A DNA stretch of 64,000 nt from Gordonia jinghuaiqii (lineage in GTDB: Bacteria > Actinomycetota > Actinomycetes > Mycobacteriales > Mycobacteriaceae). Of this stretch, positions 17,027 through 24,418 are shown piece by piece (within the stretch, counting starts at the first letter, position 1; each line of letters starts with the position of its first letter). The notes beneath the pieces were generated by a model. That model was not told the origin of the DNA, made no database searches, and saw only the letters and a program-made list of their open reading frames with translations. The translations under genes were made by a program, and so were the position numbers. Where the stretch lies: the NCBI RefSeq assembly GCF_014041935.1, contig NZ_CP059491.1, positions 5,084,001 to 5,148,000 of the forward strand, in the 5' to 3' direction.

Positions 17027-18024
17027 AGGTCCACCTCGATGTCCTGACCCCGGGATACGCAGCACAGCATCGCCTCCCCCGCGGCCTTCTCGTCGTCGGT
17101 CAGTACGAAGTCACGGTGCTCGATGCTCCCGCGACGCACCGGTATTCGGCATTCGCCGCACACACCCTGCCGGCACAGGTTGGGTACGGCGACACCGTTG
17201 TCGAGCAGGCGTTGGAGCAGTGACACGCCGGCGGGGACGTCGATGGTTGCCCCGGTGGAGGTCAGGGTCGCCGTGAACGGGTCGCCGGGCGCCTGATCGG
17301 GTGCGGTGAACCGCTCGAGATGCACTCGTGCGGCGGGCCACCCGGCATCGGCGGCCAGCTCGGTGTAGGCCTCCAGCAACGACCCGGGGCCACAGGCGTA
17401 GGCGTGGGTTCCGAGCGGCTGCACCCGAAGGCGTTCGGCCAGCAGCTGCGCGGTGGCCTCCGTACCGGACACCTCGTACAGGGTGATCTGCGGCTGCTCG
17501 GCCAGCGCGCGGAGATCGTCGGCGTGCGCGCCCTGTCCGGGGCGGTACGAGTAGACGATGTCGGCACGACGCCCGGTGCGGGCGAGCGCCCGTGCGTGCG
17601 ACAGCACCGGCGTCACACCGATCCCCCCGGCCACGAGCAACGCGCCACGCTGCTCGAGCACCGGCGCGAACATCGATCGCGGCCCCTCCACCTCGACGAC
17701 GGAACCCTCGGACAGGTTGTCGTGCAACCAGTCCGACCCGCCGCCGGCCCCTCGTCGCAGTACCGAGATGCCGTACGTGAGAGGGAACATCCCATCGTCG
17801 GTCAGCGAGTAGGCATTGCGATGCTCACCTGCGGTGAGAATCAGGTGACTGCCCGGTTGATACGCGGTCAGCGCGGCGGGTGGGCCCTCGACGGGGCCGA
17901 ACCTGAAGTGGGTGATGTCGGCGGTCAGTGCACGCACCGCGACGACCCGCATCGGTCGGGGTGCGGTGGCGTAGGCCGGATGCAGGTGCGCCGGGGGCTG
18001 CTCCGGTGTCATGACAGCCGTCAT
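17023..18024 (-). CDS. PDR/VanB-family oxidoreductase (flavin plus 2Fe-2S), second copy
   Basis: A 333-residue phthalate-dioxygenase-reductase-like electron carrier. The N-terminal half is a flavin-binding barrel (YQPGSHLILTAGEHRNAYSLTDDG), then an NAD-binding domain (LLVAGGIGVTPVLSHARALA), and a C-terminal plant-type ferredoxin with CRQGVCGECRIPV and a fourth Cys in MLCCVSRG. It should pass electrons from NAD(P)H to the DUF3445 oxygenase. ATGA and GTGA overlaps on both sides couple it to the two DUF3445 genes. It is a paralogue of the reductase at 19550-20554 (same motifs, diverged sequence). Confidence 0.88.
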   Translation of the reverse strand: MTAVMTPEQPPAHLHPAYATAPRPMRVVAVRALTADITHFRFGPVEGPPAALTAYQPGSHLILTAGEHRNAYSLTDDGMFPLTYGISVLRRGAGGGSDWLHDNLSEGSVVEVEGPRSMFAPVLEQRGALLVAGGIGVTPVLSHARALARTGRRADIVYSYRPGQGAHADDLRALAEQPQITLYEVSGTEATAQLLAERLRVQPLGTHAYACGPGSLLEAYTELAADAGWPAARVHLERFTAPDQAPGDPFTATLTSTGATIDVPAGVSLLQRLLDNGVAVPNLCRQGVCGECRIPVRRGSIEHRDFVLTDDEKAAGEAMLCCVSRGQDIEVDL

Positions 18025-19553
18025 GTGTCACCTCCCGCTGCCGAACCGAGGAAGCCGCCCAGGGTGGCCGAATGGTGCTGGTGGATCTCGAGATCGCGTG
18101 CGCATCCCGGGCACGCGACCGTTCCGCCTGCGACGCCCTCGACGCGGAAGACGTCGCGGCAGTGCGCGCAGTACAGCGGCAGGTCGCCGAGGTCGGTGAC
18201 GTAGGCCGACAGTTCCGCCGGCGCCGCCCCACCCGCGCGGGCGAGCGCCAGGCCCGTCATCACGTCGTACTGTCCACCGGTGATCAGAATTCTGGTACCT
18301 GTCACGGCCTCGTCGAGGGCACTGCGCAGCGTCGCGCGATCAGCGTCCTCGGTCAGCGAGTCGAGGACCACCGTCCTGGTGGGGCCGATCATCTCCGCGG
18401 CGGAAACCCAGGCACGGGAGACGTGCGCGGTCTCGGCGCCGTCGCCGACCGCGATCACGAGGAACGCGGCCCCACAGGCGTCGACGGCGGGGGGTGTGCT
18501 CGGCCATACGGGCATGCCCGGCCCGATGGGTGCGGTGTCCTCCGGGACCGACACGGCGGGCGCGGCGGCCCGCAGCCACTGCGCCGCCCGATCCCGGAAC
18601 TTGATGATGCCCTTGTAGTCGGCCATGTCGGCAGGCAACTCGGCGAAGACCTCGGCTGCACGACGACGCCACGGTTCGACGGTGGCCAGTTGCTCGAGCG
18701 GGAGCAGATACGTCCGGATCAGGAACATCACCGCACCCGAATCCGGTAGACGGATGAGATGTTGGACTTCGACACGCAGATGTACTCGGCGTCCGAATTC
18801 GGCGTCGTCGACCTGTTGGATCAGCTCCCGGTCCGGACCCCAGTCGGGGTAGAGCTCGGTCGACACGTCGAGGCGGCGGTCGATGGTCAGGGTCCAGTTG
18901 GTGCGGCGGTATGGCTGATGGGGTTGCAGACGTTTGAGGAACTCATGCGCCCGGGTGATCACTCCCTCCTCGCGCACACGCGGCACCGGACCGTGGATCT
19001 CGAGGAAGCTCATCCCGACGTCGAAGCCGAAGCTCCAATCGGCGGCGAAGGTGACGACGCCGGCGTCGACGAAGAGCTGGTCGTTGCGCTGATCGAGGAG
19101 GGCGACATCCTCCTGGACCTGAGAGGTGATGTAGCGCAGCGGCTCTTCCGGGAGGGTCGAGTCGTCACCGTAGCGGAACCGCTGCTCGATCCCGAGGATC
19201 GTGTTGCGCCACGACCACTCGTCGGGACCGGTCGCCCGAAGCTGCATCTGCTCCGGATAGGCGGCACCGAGTTCGCGCATCAGGGTCAGCATCGCGTCCC
19301 AGGCCGCGGGTGCCATGTGCGGGAGGACGGCATGACGTGTCGGGTCGGCGGCGAGAATCATCGCACGCCGGTCGAGTTCGGCGCAGTACTCCGAATCGAC
19401 GTCGACGACTGCGGCGCCCCACTGACCGACCGGAGTGATCACCGGCGTCGAAGCGGGCTCGACGTTGGTGCTGTATCGGTATCGATCCTCGGGGAAGGGA
19501 AACGGGAATCCGGCGATGAGATCCGCACTCCCCGTCTCGATTGCGGTGGTCAC
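18021..19553 (-). CDS. Fusion of haem-dependent N-demethylase (DUF3445) and DmmA-like domain
   Basis: A 510-residue two-part protein. Residues about 10-335 are a DUF3445 haem-dependent N-demethylase domain (FPFPFPEDRYRYSTNVEPAS near the start, WSWRNTILGIEQRFRYG, LFVDAGVVTFAADWSFGFD, YRRTNWTLTI). Residues about 350-510 resemble the separate DmmA-like protein at 20551-21117, ending with two CxxC pairs (CAHC and CPGC) followed by DLEIHQHHSATLGGFLG. GTG 19553 was chosen because it overlaps the reductase stop (GTGA) and because the DUF3445 domain starts just after it; the longer open frame upstream is Arg-rich shadow sequence. The fusion joins two subunits of dimethylamine monooxygenase that are separate genes elsewhere. 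Confidence 0.85.
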   Translation of the reverse strand: MTTAIETGSADLIAGFPFPFPEDRYRYSTNVEPASTPVITPVGQWGAAVVDVDSEYCAELDRRAMILAADPTRHAVLPHMAPAAWDAMLTLMRELGAAYPEQMQLRATGPDEWSWRNTILGIEQRFRYGDDSTLPEEPLRYITSQVQEDVALLDQRNDQLFVDAGVVTFAADWSFGFDVGMSFLEIHGPVPRVREEGVITRAHEFLKRLQPHQPYRRTNWTLTIDRRLDVSTELYPDWGPDRELIQQVDDAEFGRRVHLRVEVQHLIRLPDSGAVMFLIRTYLLPLEQLATVEPWRRRAAEVFAELPADMADYKGIIKFRDRAAQWLRAAAPAVSVPEDTAPIGPGMPVWPSTPPAVDACGAAFLVIAVGDGAETAHVSRAWVSAAEMIGPTRTVVLDSLTEDADRATLRSALDEAVTGTRILITGGQYDVMTGLALARAGGAAPAELSAYVTDLGDLPLYCAHCRDVFRVEGVAGGTVACPGCARDLEIHQHHSATLGGFLGSAAGGDT

Positions 19554-20554
19554 AGGGGAACCTCCAGGGTGCAGCCTGCCGGGGCGCGCGAGACGCACGG
19601 CATGATGGCATCGGCGGCGTCCTTCTCCTCGGCACTGAGAAAGAGGTCGCGGTGGACGGGTGTTCCGGCGGCGAGCGGGAGGCGGCATTCACCGCACACG
19701 CCCTGACGGCAGAGATTGGGGATCGGGACCCCCTCGTGCTCCAGCGCCTCGAGCATGCTGGTCCCCGCGGGGACCACTATCGTGCGGCCCGAGTCGGTCA
19801 GGTCGACGCGGAACGGTTCACCGCCATCGAGTGCGTCGATCCCGAAGCGTTCGTGATGGATTCGCGAGTTCGGCCACCCCGCATCGGTTGCGGCGTCGAC
19901 CACCGCGTCGATCATCGACGACGGCCCGCAGACATACAGGTGGGTGCCGATCGGTTGGGAGCGCAGTACCTGGTCGAGCCGTTCGGCAAAGGACACCCGA
20001 TCGGTGAACAGTTCCGCGCGCGTACCGGCCAGGCCGGTGACATCGGCCAGATGGGCCGCCGATGCCTGACGGAACACGTAGAGCAGCTGGACGTCTCGGC
20101 GCCAGCGCACGGCGGCGCGCAGGTGCGACACCATCGGTGTGATCCCGATGCCGCCGGCGACCAGCAGGTGCTTCCGTGCCCGCGCGATGGGCGCGAAGGC
20201 GTTTCGCGGCATACCGACGGTCAGTGTGTCACCGACCATCAGGTGCTCGTGCAGCCATCGCGATCCGCCGTTGCCGTTGTCGAGACCGAGAACCGAGATG
20301 GAGTACTGCGACGGGTGTGCGCCGTCGCCGGTGAGGCTGTATGCGTTGGTGCGTGTCCCGGCGTGCACCACCAGGTGGCTTCCCGGGACGAACCCGGGGA
20401 GCGCCCGGCCCGCGGGATCGGCGAGGGTGATGGATCGGATGTCGCGTGCGACGACGTCGATCGCGGTCACCACCAGCTCCATCGTCGTCGCGGTGCCTGC
20501 GCCGCGGGGAGCCGGCGCGGTGCGCGTATCGGGCTGTGCCACTGCGGTGTTCAT
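19550..20554 (-). CDS. PDR/VanB-family oxidoreductase (flavin plus 2Fe-2S), first copy
   Basis: A 334-residue reductase with the order flavin domain (FVPGSHLVVHAGTRTNAYSLTGDG), NAD-binding domain (LLVAGGIGITPMVSHLRAAV) and ferredoxin domain (CRQGVCGECRLPLAAG, then IMPCVSRAPAG). It overlaps the DmmA-like gene upstream by ATGA and the fusion N-demethylase downstream by GTGA, so the three form a tightly coupled set. Expected role: NAD(P)H oxidation and electron delivery to the haem N-demethylase, as in dimethylamine monooxygenase. The VanB class also serves Rieske oxygenases, but no Rieske gene is present here. Confidence 0.88.
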   Translation of the reverse strand: MNTAVAQPDTRTAPAPRGAGTATTMELVVTAIDVVARDIRSITLADPAGRALPGFVPGSHLVVHAGTRTNAYSLTGDGAHPSQYSISVLGLDNGNGGSRWLHEHLMVGDTLTVGMPRNAFAPIARARKHLLVAGGIGITPMVSHLRAAVRWRRDVQLLYVFRQASAAHLADVTGLAGTRAELFTDRVSFAERLDQVLRSQPIGTHLYVCGPSSMIDAVVDAATDAGWPNSRIHHERFGIDALDGGEPFRVDLTDSGRTIVVPAGTSMLEALEHEGVPIPNLCRQGVCGECRLPLAAGTPVHRDLFLSAEEKDAADAIMPCVSRAPAGCTLEVPL

Positions 20555-21117
20555 CGGGAGGCCTCCGCAACGGGTTGGATGTCGACGGATGGGACGGGGT
20601 TCTCGGCGTCGACCATGAACCCCAGGAAACGACCCGATCGACGCGAGACGTGGTGATAGACGAGTAGATCGCGCCGGCAGCCGACACAGGCGACCACGTC
20701 GTCGACGACGACCTCGGCGCTGGTGACCGTCCGGCAGTGCGCACAGAACACCTCGACGGTGCCCGTACCGAGCGTCGCGGTGGTCACGACCTCGATCTCG
20801 TCGTCCTCGAGCCCTGCGCTCAAGGCCACCGCGCGCAGGGCCAGGGCGGCCCCGATGTCGGCGATGATCCAGACACGTATGCCGACAACGGAATCGGCCA
20901 ACGCGCTGGCCAGCAGGCCGGCGACGGTGCCACGGTCCCCGTGGATCCGGGTGGACGCCCGCGGGGGTAGGTCGGACTCCCAGCGACTCAGTTCGTCCGC
21001 GACATCCCCGACACCGACCAGCAGATAGGTGCTGCCCGTCGGCGCGGGGGACGCCGGTTCGACCGGGTCACCAGGTCGTACCCACGACGCCACGCTGGAG
21101 TACGCGATCTGGGACAT
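20551..21117 (-). CDS. Dimethylamine monooxygenase subunit DmmA-like protein
   Basis: A 188-residue protein with an N-terminal alpha/beta region containing YLLVGVGDVADELSRWESDL and a C-terminal metal-binding module with two CxxC pairs (VFCAHCRTV and VACVGCRRD) followed by LLVYHHVSRRSGRFLGF. The same tail occurs fused to the N-demethylase at 18021-19553. DmmA-family proteins are required for dimethylamine monooxygenase activity. It begins 5 bases after the cupin gene and overlaps the reductase by ATGA. Assignment rests on the Cys pattern and the gene set. Confidence 0.75.
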   Translation of the reverse strand: MSQIAYSSVASWVRPGDPVEPASPAPTGSTYLLVGVGDVADELSRWESDLPPRASTRIHGDRGTVAGLLASALADSVVGIRVWIIADIGAALALRAVALSAGLEDDEIEVVTTATLGTGTVEVFCAHCRTVTSAEVVVDDVVACVGCRRDLLVYHHVSRRSGRFLGFMVDAENPVPSVDIQPVAEASR

Positions 21118-21122
21118 GCGGC

Positions 21123-21506
21123 TCAGAGGAGAGTCGCGTCGCGCAGCCCCGTGTAGAAGGCGAGCGCGTAGTCGGGGGTGCTGAAGTAGATCTTGGATCC
21201 CTTGGGGAAGAAGATCGCATCCTTGGCCTTCGCGACCGTCTTCTGACCGGTCTCCTTGTTCTCCAAGAGGAACTCGCCCTCGAGAACGACCTTCATCTCG
21301 TCGTATTCGTACTCGTAGTACAGCGGCTCATCGGTGTGGCGCAGCTCGAAGTACCCGCTGCACATGGGACTTCCGTCGGGGTTCTCGTAGACATCGCCGA
21401 TGAAACCCTCGGTACCCGGATACTCGGCTTCGGGCATCTTCGGCAGGTTCTCGTATCCGTCGCCGGTCACCCGGAATTCCAACGCCTTGGCACTCTCGAT
21501 GGTCAC
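21123..21506 (-). CDS. Small cupin protein leading the amine monooxygenase operon
   Basis: A 127-residue single-domain cupin. Strand motifs are PMCSGYFELRHTDEPLYYEYEYDEMKVVLEGEF and DAIFFPKGSKIYFSTPDYALAFYTG, similar to the EutQ-like and ethanolamine-utilisation cupins. The metal-binding histidines of motif 1 are only partly present, since YYEYEYDEMK replaces the usual HxH...E. It is the first gene of the monooxygenase unit, with an inverted repeat about 116-134 bases upstream. Its role is unknown; small cupins of this type recur near amine-oxidation genes and may handle a product or metal. Confidence 0.7.
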   Translation of the reverse strand: MTIESAKALEFRVTGDGYENLPKMPEAEYPGTEGFIGDVYENPDGSPMCSGYFELRHTDEPLYYEYEYDEMKVVLEGEFLLENKETGQKTVAKAKDAIFFPKGSKIYFSTPDYALAFYTGLRDATLL

Positions 21507-21621
21507 AATGCTCCTTCACAAAGGTTCTGCGGGACGTACGCGCGAAAGCGGTACGCGACCACGTCCTGCTCCAGACCACCAGTGACGGTGAATCATGTGA
21601 GTGGACGTTGTCCTCTGTTAT

Positions 21622-21640
21622 GAAACAAGCGATATGTTTC
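21622..21640. promoter_or_regulatory. Inverted repeat upstream of the amine monooxygenase operon
   Basis: GAAACA and TGTTTC flank a 7-base AT-rich spacer in the roughly 250-base gap between the cupin gene and the small membrane-protein gene. It is a plausible operator for a regulator of the operon. The rest of the gap (21507-21767) shows nothing else I can name. Confidence 0.45.
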
Positions 21641-21767
21641 CGCAGTGTGACGGCTTTGTAATGGAGTGCTACGCGGGTGAGATGCTCCGGACTACCTGCG
21701 AGGTAGTGGCTTTCGCGACGTGCGAAGCCGACTCTGGAATCACGGCCGATCCCGGAGGAGGCGTCCG

Positions 21768-22106
21768 ATGATCAGACACCCGAAACCCACGACAGCGGTG
21801 ACGAGACCCGCGGCGTTCTCGGGTCCGACCGCGTCGAGCCCGAAGTGGTTGACCGCGGTGATGCGGTGCGACCGGGCGCTGTCGTCGTGGTTCATCGGAG
21901 CCGGCTTCTTCTTCGCACCGGTCCTGCTGATCCTCGACCCGTGGCCGTTCGCCGTCGTCATCGCCTGGGCGGCGATCTCGATCTCCGGACTGTGGCTCGG
22001 CCTACTCGGGATCCTCATGGCCGCCGGACTCGCGCGCGTGCTGCGCGCCGGCGAGGAGATCCCCGAGGAGTTCTGGTTCGGGCTGCTCGAGTACCGGGCC
22101 CGATGA
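21768..22106 (+). CDS. Small two-helix membrane protein
   Basis: A 112-residue protein with two hydrophobic segments (ALSSWFIGAGFFFAPVLLILDPWPF and VVIAWAAISISGLWLGLLGILMAAGLARVL) and an acidic C-terminus EEIPEEFWFGLLEYRAR. ATG 21768 is preceded by GGAGGAGG 6 bases upstream, a strong ribosome site. I do not recognise the family. It converges with the MFS exporter gene, 29 bases away. Function unknown. Confidence 0.65.
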   Translation: MIRHPKPTTAVTRPAAFSGPTASSPKWLTAVMRCDRALSSWFIGAGFFFAPVLLILDPWPFAVVIAWAAISISGLWLGLLGILMAAGLARVLRAGEEIPEEFWFGLLEYRAR

Positions 22107-22135
22107 CGCCACCGGGTGCGTCGCAACCTCCGACG

Positions 22136-23611
22136 TCAGGCGGTGCCGACCGTGCCGGCCTTCGGGGCACCGGTCCGTCCGCGCACCAGCGCGGCCGCCG
22201 CGATGAGTACCAGGGACAGGCAGGCCGCGACGACAAAGGCGGTGTGGATGCCATCGGCGCCCGCCTGGAGCGGGTTCACCCCGTCGTCGATGGCCGACTG
22301 GGTGCCACGGGTCATCAGAGTGATGAACAGTGCCGTGCCCGCCGCGCCGGCGACCTGCTGGATCGTGCTGACCGTTGCGCTGCCGTGCGAGTACAGTTCG
22401 GGACCCAGCGATCCCAGCGCCGAGGTCATCAGCGGAGTGAGCCCGAAAGCGATTCCCGCGCTGAGGATCACGTGTGCGGCGATCACCATGCCGAGTGACG
22501 AACCGGCGTCGAGGGTGGTGAGCAGCCAGGTGCCCGCACTCACCGCCACCGTGCCGGGCAGAACCAGCGGTCGGGCACCGACCTTGTCGAACAGTGCACC
22601 GACGAAGGGGGCCATCAGACCCATCACCAGACCGCCGGGCAAGAGCACCAGGCCGGTCGTCAGGACATCCTTGCCCATCACGTTCTGCAGGTACAGCGGC
22701 AGCAGGATCAGGGCACCGAACAGTGTCAGCATGAATCCGGCCATCAGCACGACGGCGAGGCGGAACGGCGCGGCCGCGAAGGTCCGCAGGTCGAGCAGAG
22801 CGCGTCCACCGTCGGCCAGCTTGAGCTGACGCAGGACGAACAGCCCCAGCGCCACGACACCGATGACCAGCGGCACCCACGGCGGGACCGGGGCATGTCC
22901 GCTCGCGGACTCGCCGATACTGCTGAGGCCGTAGACGATCCCGCCGAATCCGAGCGCCGAGAGCGGTACGGAGATGAGGTCGAGGTGGGACGGACGCTGC
23001 TCGGTGACGTTGCGGACGAACACCCCGCCGAGGACCAGTACGGCGACCGCGATCGGCAGCACGATCCAGAACATCGCACGCCAGCTCAAGGACTGCAGGA
23101 TCAGCCCGGACACCGTCGGACCGACGGCAGGCGCGACGGCGATGACGATGGAGACGAGGCCCATCGTGCGTCCGCGGTTCTGCTCCGGGACCACGTTGAG
23201 GATGGTCGTCATCAGCAACGGCACCATGAGCGCGGTACCCGACGCCTGCACCACGCGCGCCACGATCAGGAGCTCGAAGCCCGGTGCCAGTGCGGCCACG
23301 AGCGTGCCGGCCGTGAAGAGGATCATCGCCGCGAGGTAGATGGAGCGAACGGTGAATCGCTGCATCAGGAAGCCGGTGGTCGGGATGACGATCGCCATGG
23401 TGAGCAGGAAGCCACTGGTCAGCCACTGGGCCGTGGCCGCGGTGATGTCGAGGTCGGTCATCAGGGTGGGCAGGGCCACGCTGAGGATCGTCTCGTTCAG
23501 GATCATGACGAAGGCGGCCGCCAGCAAGATGCCGATGAGCAGTACGGCACTGCGATCATGGCCGGTGCGCGGGCGCTGGTCCGTGCCCGTGAGGGCTGCA
23601 TTCTCGGTCAC
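22136..23611 (-). CDS. DHA2-family (EmrB/QacA-type) MFS multidrug exporter
   Basis: A 491-residue transporter with about 14 hydrophobic segments. It shows the first-helix motif FVMILNETILSVALPTLMTDLDI, TGFLMQRFTVRSIY (motif A) and motif C-like VAPAVGPTVSGLILQSLSWRAMFWI, all typical of drug:proton antiporters of the EmrB/QacA subfamily. Its start lies 125 bases from a divergent TetR gene, and the gap holds two palindromes, so repression by that TetR protein is likely. Substrate not predictable. Confidence 0.9.
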   Translation of the reverse strand: MTENAALTGTDQRPRTGHDRSAVLLIGILLAAAFVMILNETILSVALPTLMTDLDITAATAQWLTSGFLLTMAIVIPTTGFLMQRFTVRSIYLAAMILFTAGTLVAALAPGFELLIVARVVQASGTALMVPLLMTTILNVVPEQNRGRTMGLVSIVIAVAPAVGPTVSGLILQSLSWRAMFWIVLPIAVAVLVLGGVFVRNVTEQRPSHLDLISVPLSALGFGGIVYGLSSIGESASGHAPVPPWVPLVIGVVALGLFVLRQLKLADGGRALLDLRTFAAAPFRLAVVLMAGFMLTLFGALILLPLYLQNVMGKDVLTTGLVLLPGGLVMGLMAPFVGALFDKVGARPLVLPGTVAVSAGTWLLTTLDAGSSLGMVIAAHVILSAGIAFGLTPLMTSALGSLGPELYSHGSATVSTIQQVAGAAGTALFITLMTRGTQSAIDDGVNPLQAGADGIHTAFVVAACLSLVLIAAAALVRGRTGAPKAGTVGTA

Positions 23612-23669
23612 TGTCGCTCTTCCATCTCGTGTTCTCCCCGGGTCGATCAGATGGCGACGCTACCGCACT

Positions 23670-23686
23670 GTGGCAGTGACTGCCAC
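23670..23686. promoter_or_regulatory. TetR operator palindrome 1
   Basis: GTGGCAGTGACTGCCAC is a perfect inverted repeat with a central G, between the divergent exporter and TetR genes. Its centre is 18 bases from the centre of the second palindrome, which shares the TGGCA...TGCCA core. Confidence 0.7.
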
Positions 23687-23688
23687 CT

Positions 23689-23703
23689 TGGCATCAGATG
23701 CCA
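23689..23703. promoter_or_regulatory. TetR operator palindrome 2
   Basis: TGGCATCAGATGCCA is a perfect inverted repeat with a central A, adjacent to palindrome 1. Both could be bound by TetR dimers to control both divergent promoters. Confidence 0.68.
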
Positions 23704-23736
23704 TCGATCAAGGGGTGCGGGCGCTAGTCTCGGCTC

Positions 23737-24360
23737 ATGTCAGATTCCTTCGAGAGTGGCGACCTGAGAGCCCGCCGACGCGATGCGACGCGCTTGGAGA
23801 TCCACGAGGCCGCGGTGGATCTGTTCGAGCGCAACGGTTTCGACGAGACGACGGTCGACGAGATCGCCGCCGCCGCAGGGGTGTCGCCGCGGACCTTCTT
23901 TCGCTACTTCCCCACCAAAGAGGAATGCGTGCTCTTCGACCGCTTCGGCTTCGACCGCGCGCTCGACGACCATCTCGCTGCGATCGATCCCGACGCCTTC
24001 AGCCTCGCCGACATCGAAAGCGCCTATCGCGCACTGCTGGAAGGGTTCGGTGACCGCGGCGACGACGTGTCGGCACACTTCCTGCGCGTGCAGAAACTGG
24101 TGCTCGCGACACCGACCCTGAGCCGAGCAGCACTCGGACGCTACGCCGAGAGGTCACGGCGTCGACCCGAGGCGCTCGGCGACCGCAGTTCGGCGCGTAC
24201 CCGCAGCCAGATCCGGATGATCCTCGAGATCGCCAACCTCGAGGTGCAGTGCGCCTTCGAGGAGTGGGTCGAGACGAACGACGCCACCGGCGGTTCGGTG
24301 TCGACGCGGTCGTTGGTGGCCGTCTACGACGACGTCTGCCGCCGGATGCGGGAGTTGTAG
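23737..24360 (+). CDS. TetR-family regulator, divergent from the DHA2 exporter
   Basis: A 207-residue protein with a canonical TetR DNA-binding domain at residues about 14-60: RLEIHEAAVDLFERNGFDETTVDEIAAAAGVSPRTFFRYFPTKEE. The HTH recognition helix is VSPRTFFRYF. The C-terminal ligand domain resembles the MftR or AcrR-C type, with a Trp/Glu-rich ending. The two tandem palindromes in the divergent promoter region are the expected binding sites; it probably represses both itself and the exporter. A weak hairpin follows the stop. Confidence 0.88.
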   Translation: MSDSFESGDLRARRRDATRLEIHEAAVDLFERNGFDETTVDEIAAAAGVSPRTFFRYFPTKEECVLFDRFGFDRALDDHLAAIDPDAFSLADIESAYRALLEGFGDRGDDVSAHFLRVQKLVLATPTLSRAALGRYAERSRRRPEALGDRSSARTRSQIRMILEIANLEVQCAFEEWVETNDATGGSVSTRSLVAVYDDVCRRMREL

Positions 24361-24362
24361 CC

Positions 24363-24384
24363 GGTTTCCGGTGAACCGGAGACC
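24363..24384. terminator. Hairpin between convergent TetR and glucosylglycerate hydrolase genes
   Basis: GGTTTCCGGT (24363-24372) pairs with ACCGGAGACC (24375-24384), with one wobble and a two-base loop. It is directly downstream of the TetR stop and could act in both directions. Confidence 0.5.
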
Positions 24385-24418
24385 GACCTCCTCACAGGAC
24401 GCCCGGCTCCGGCGACCC

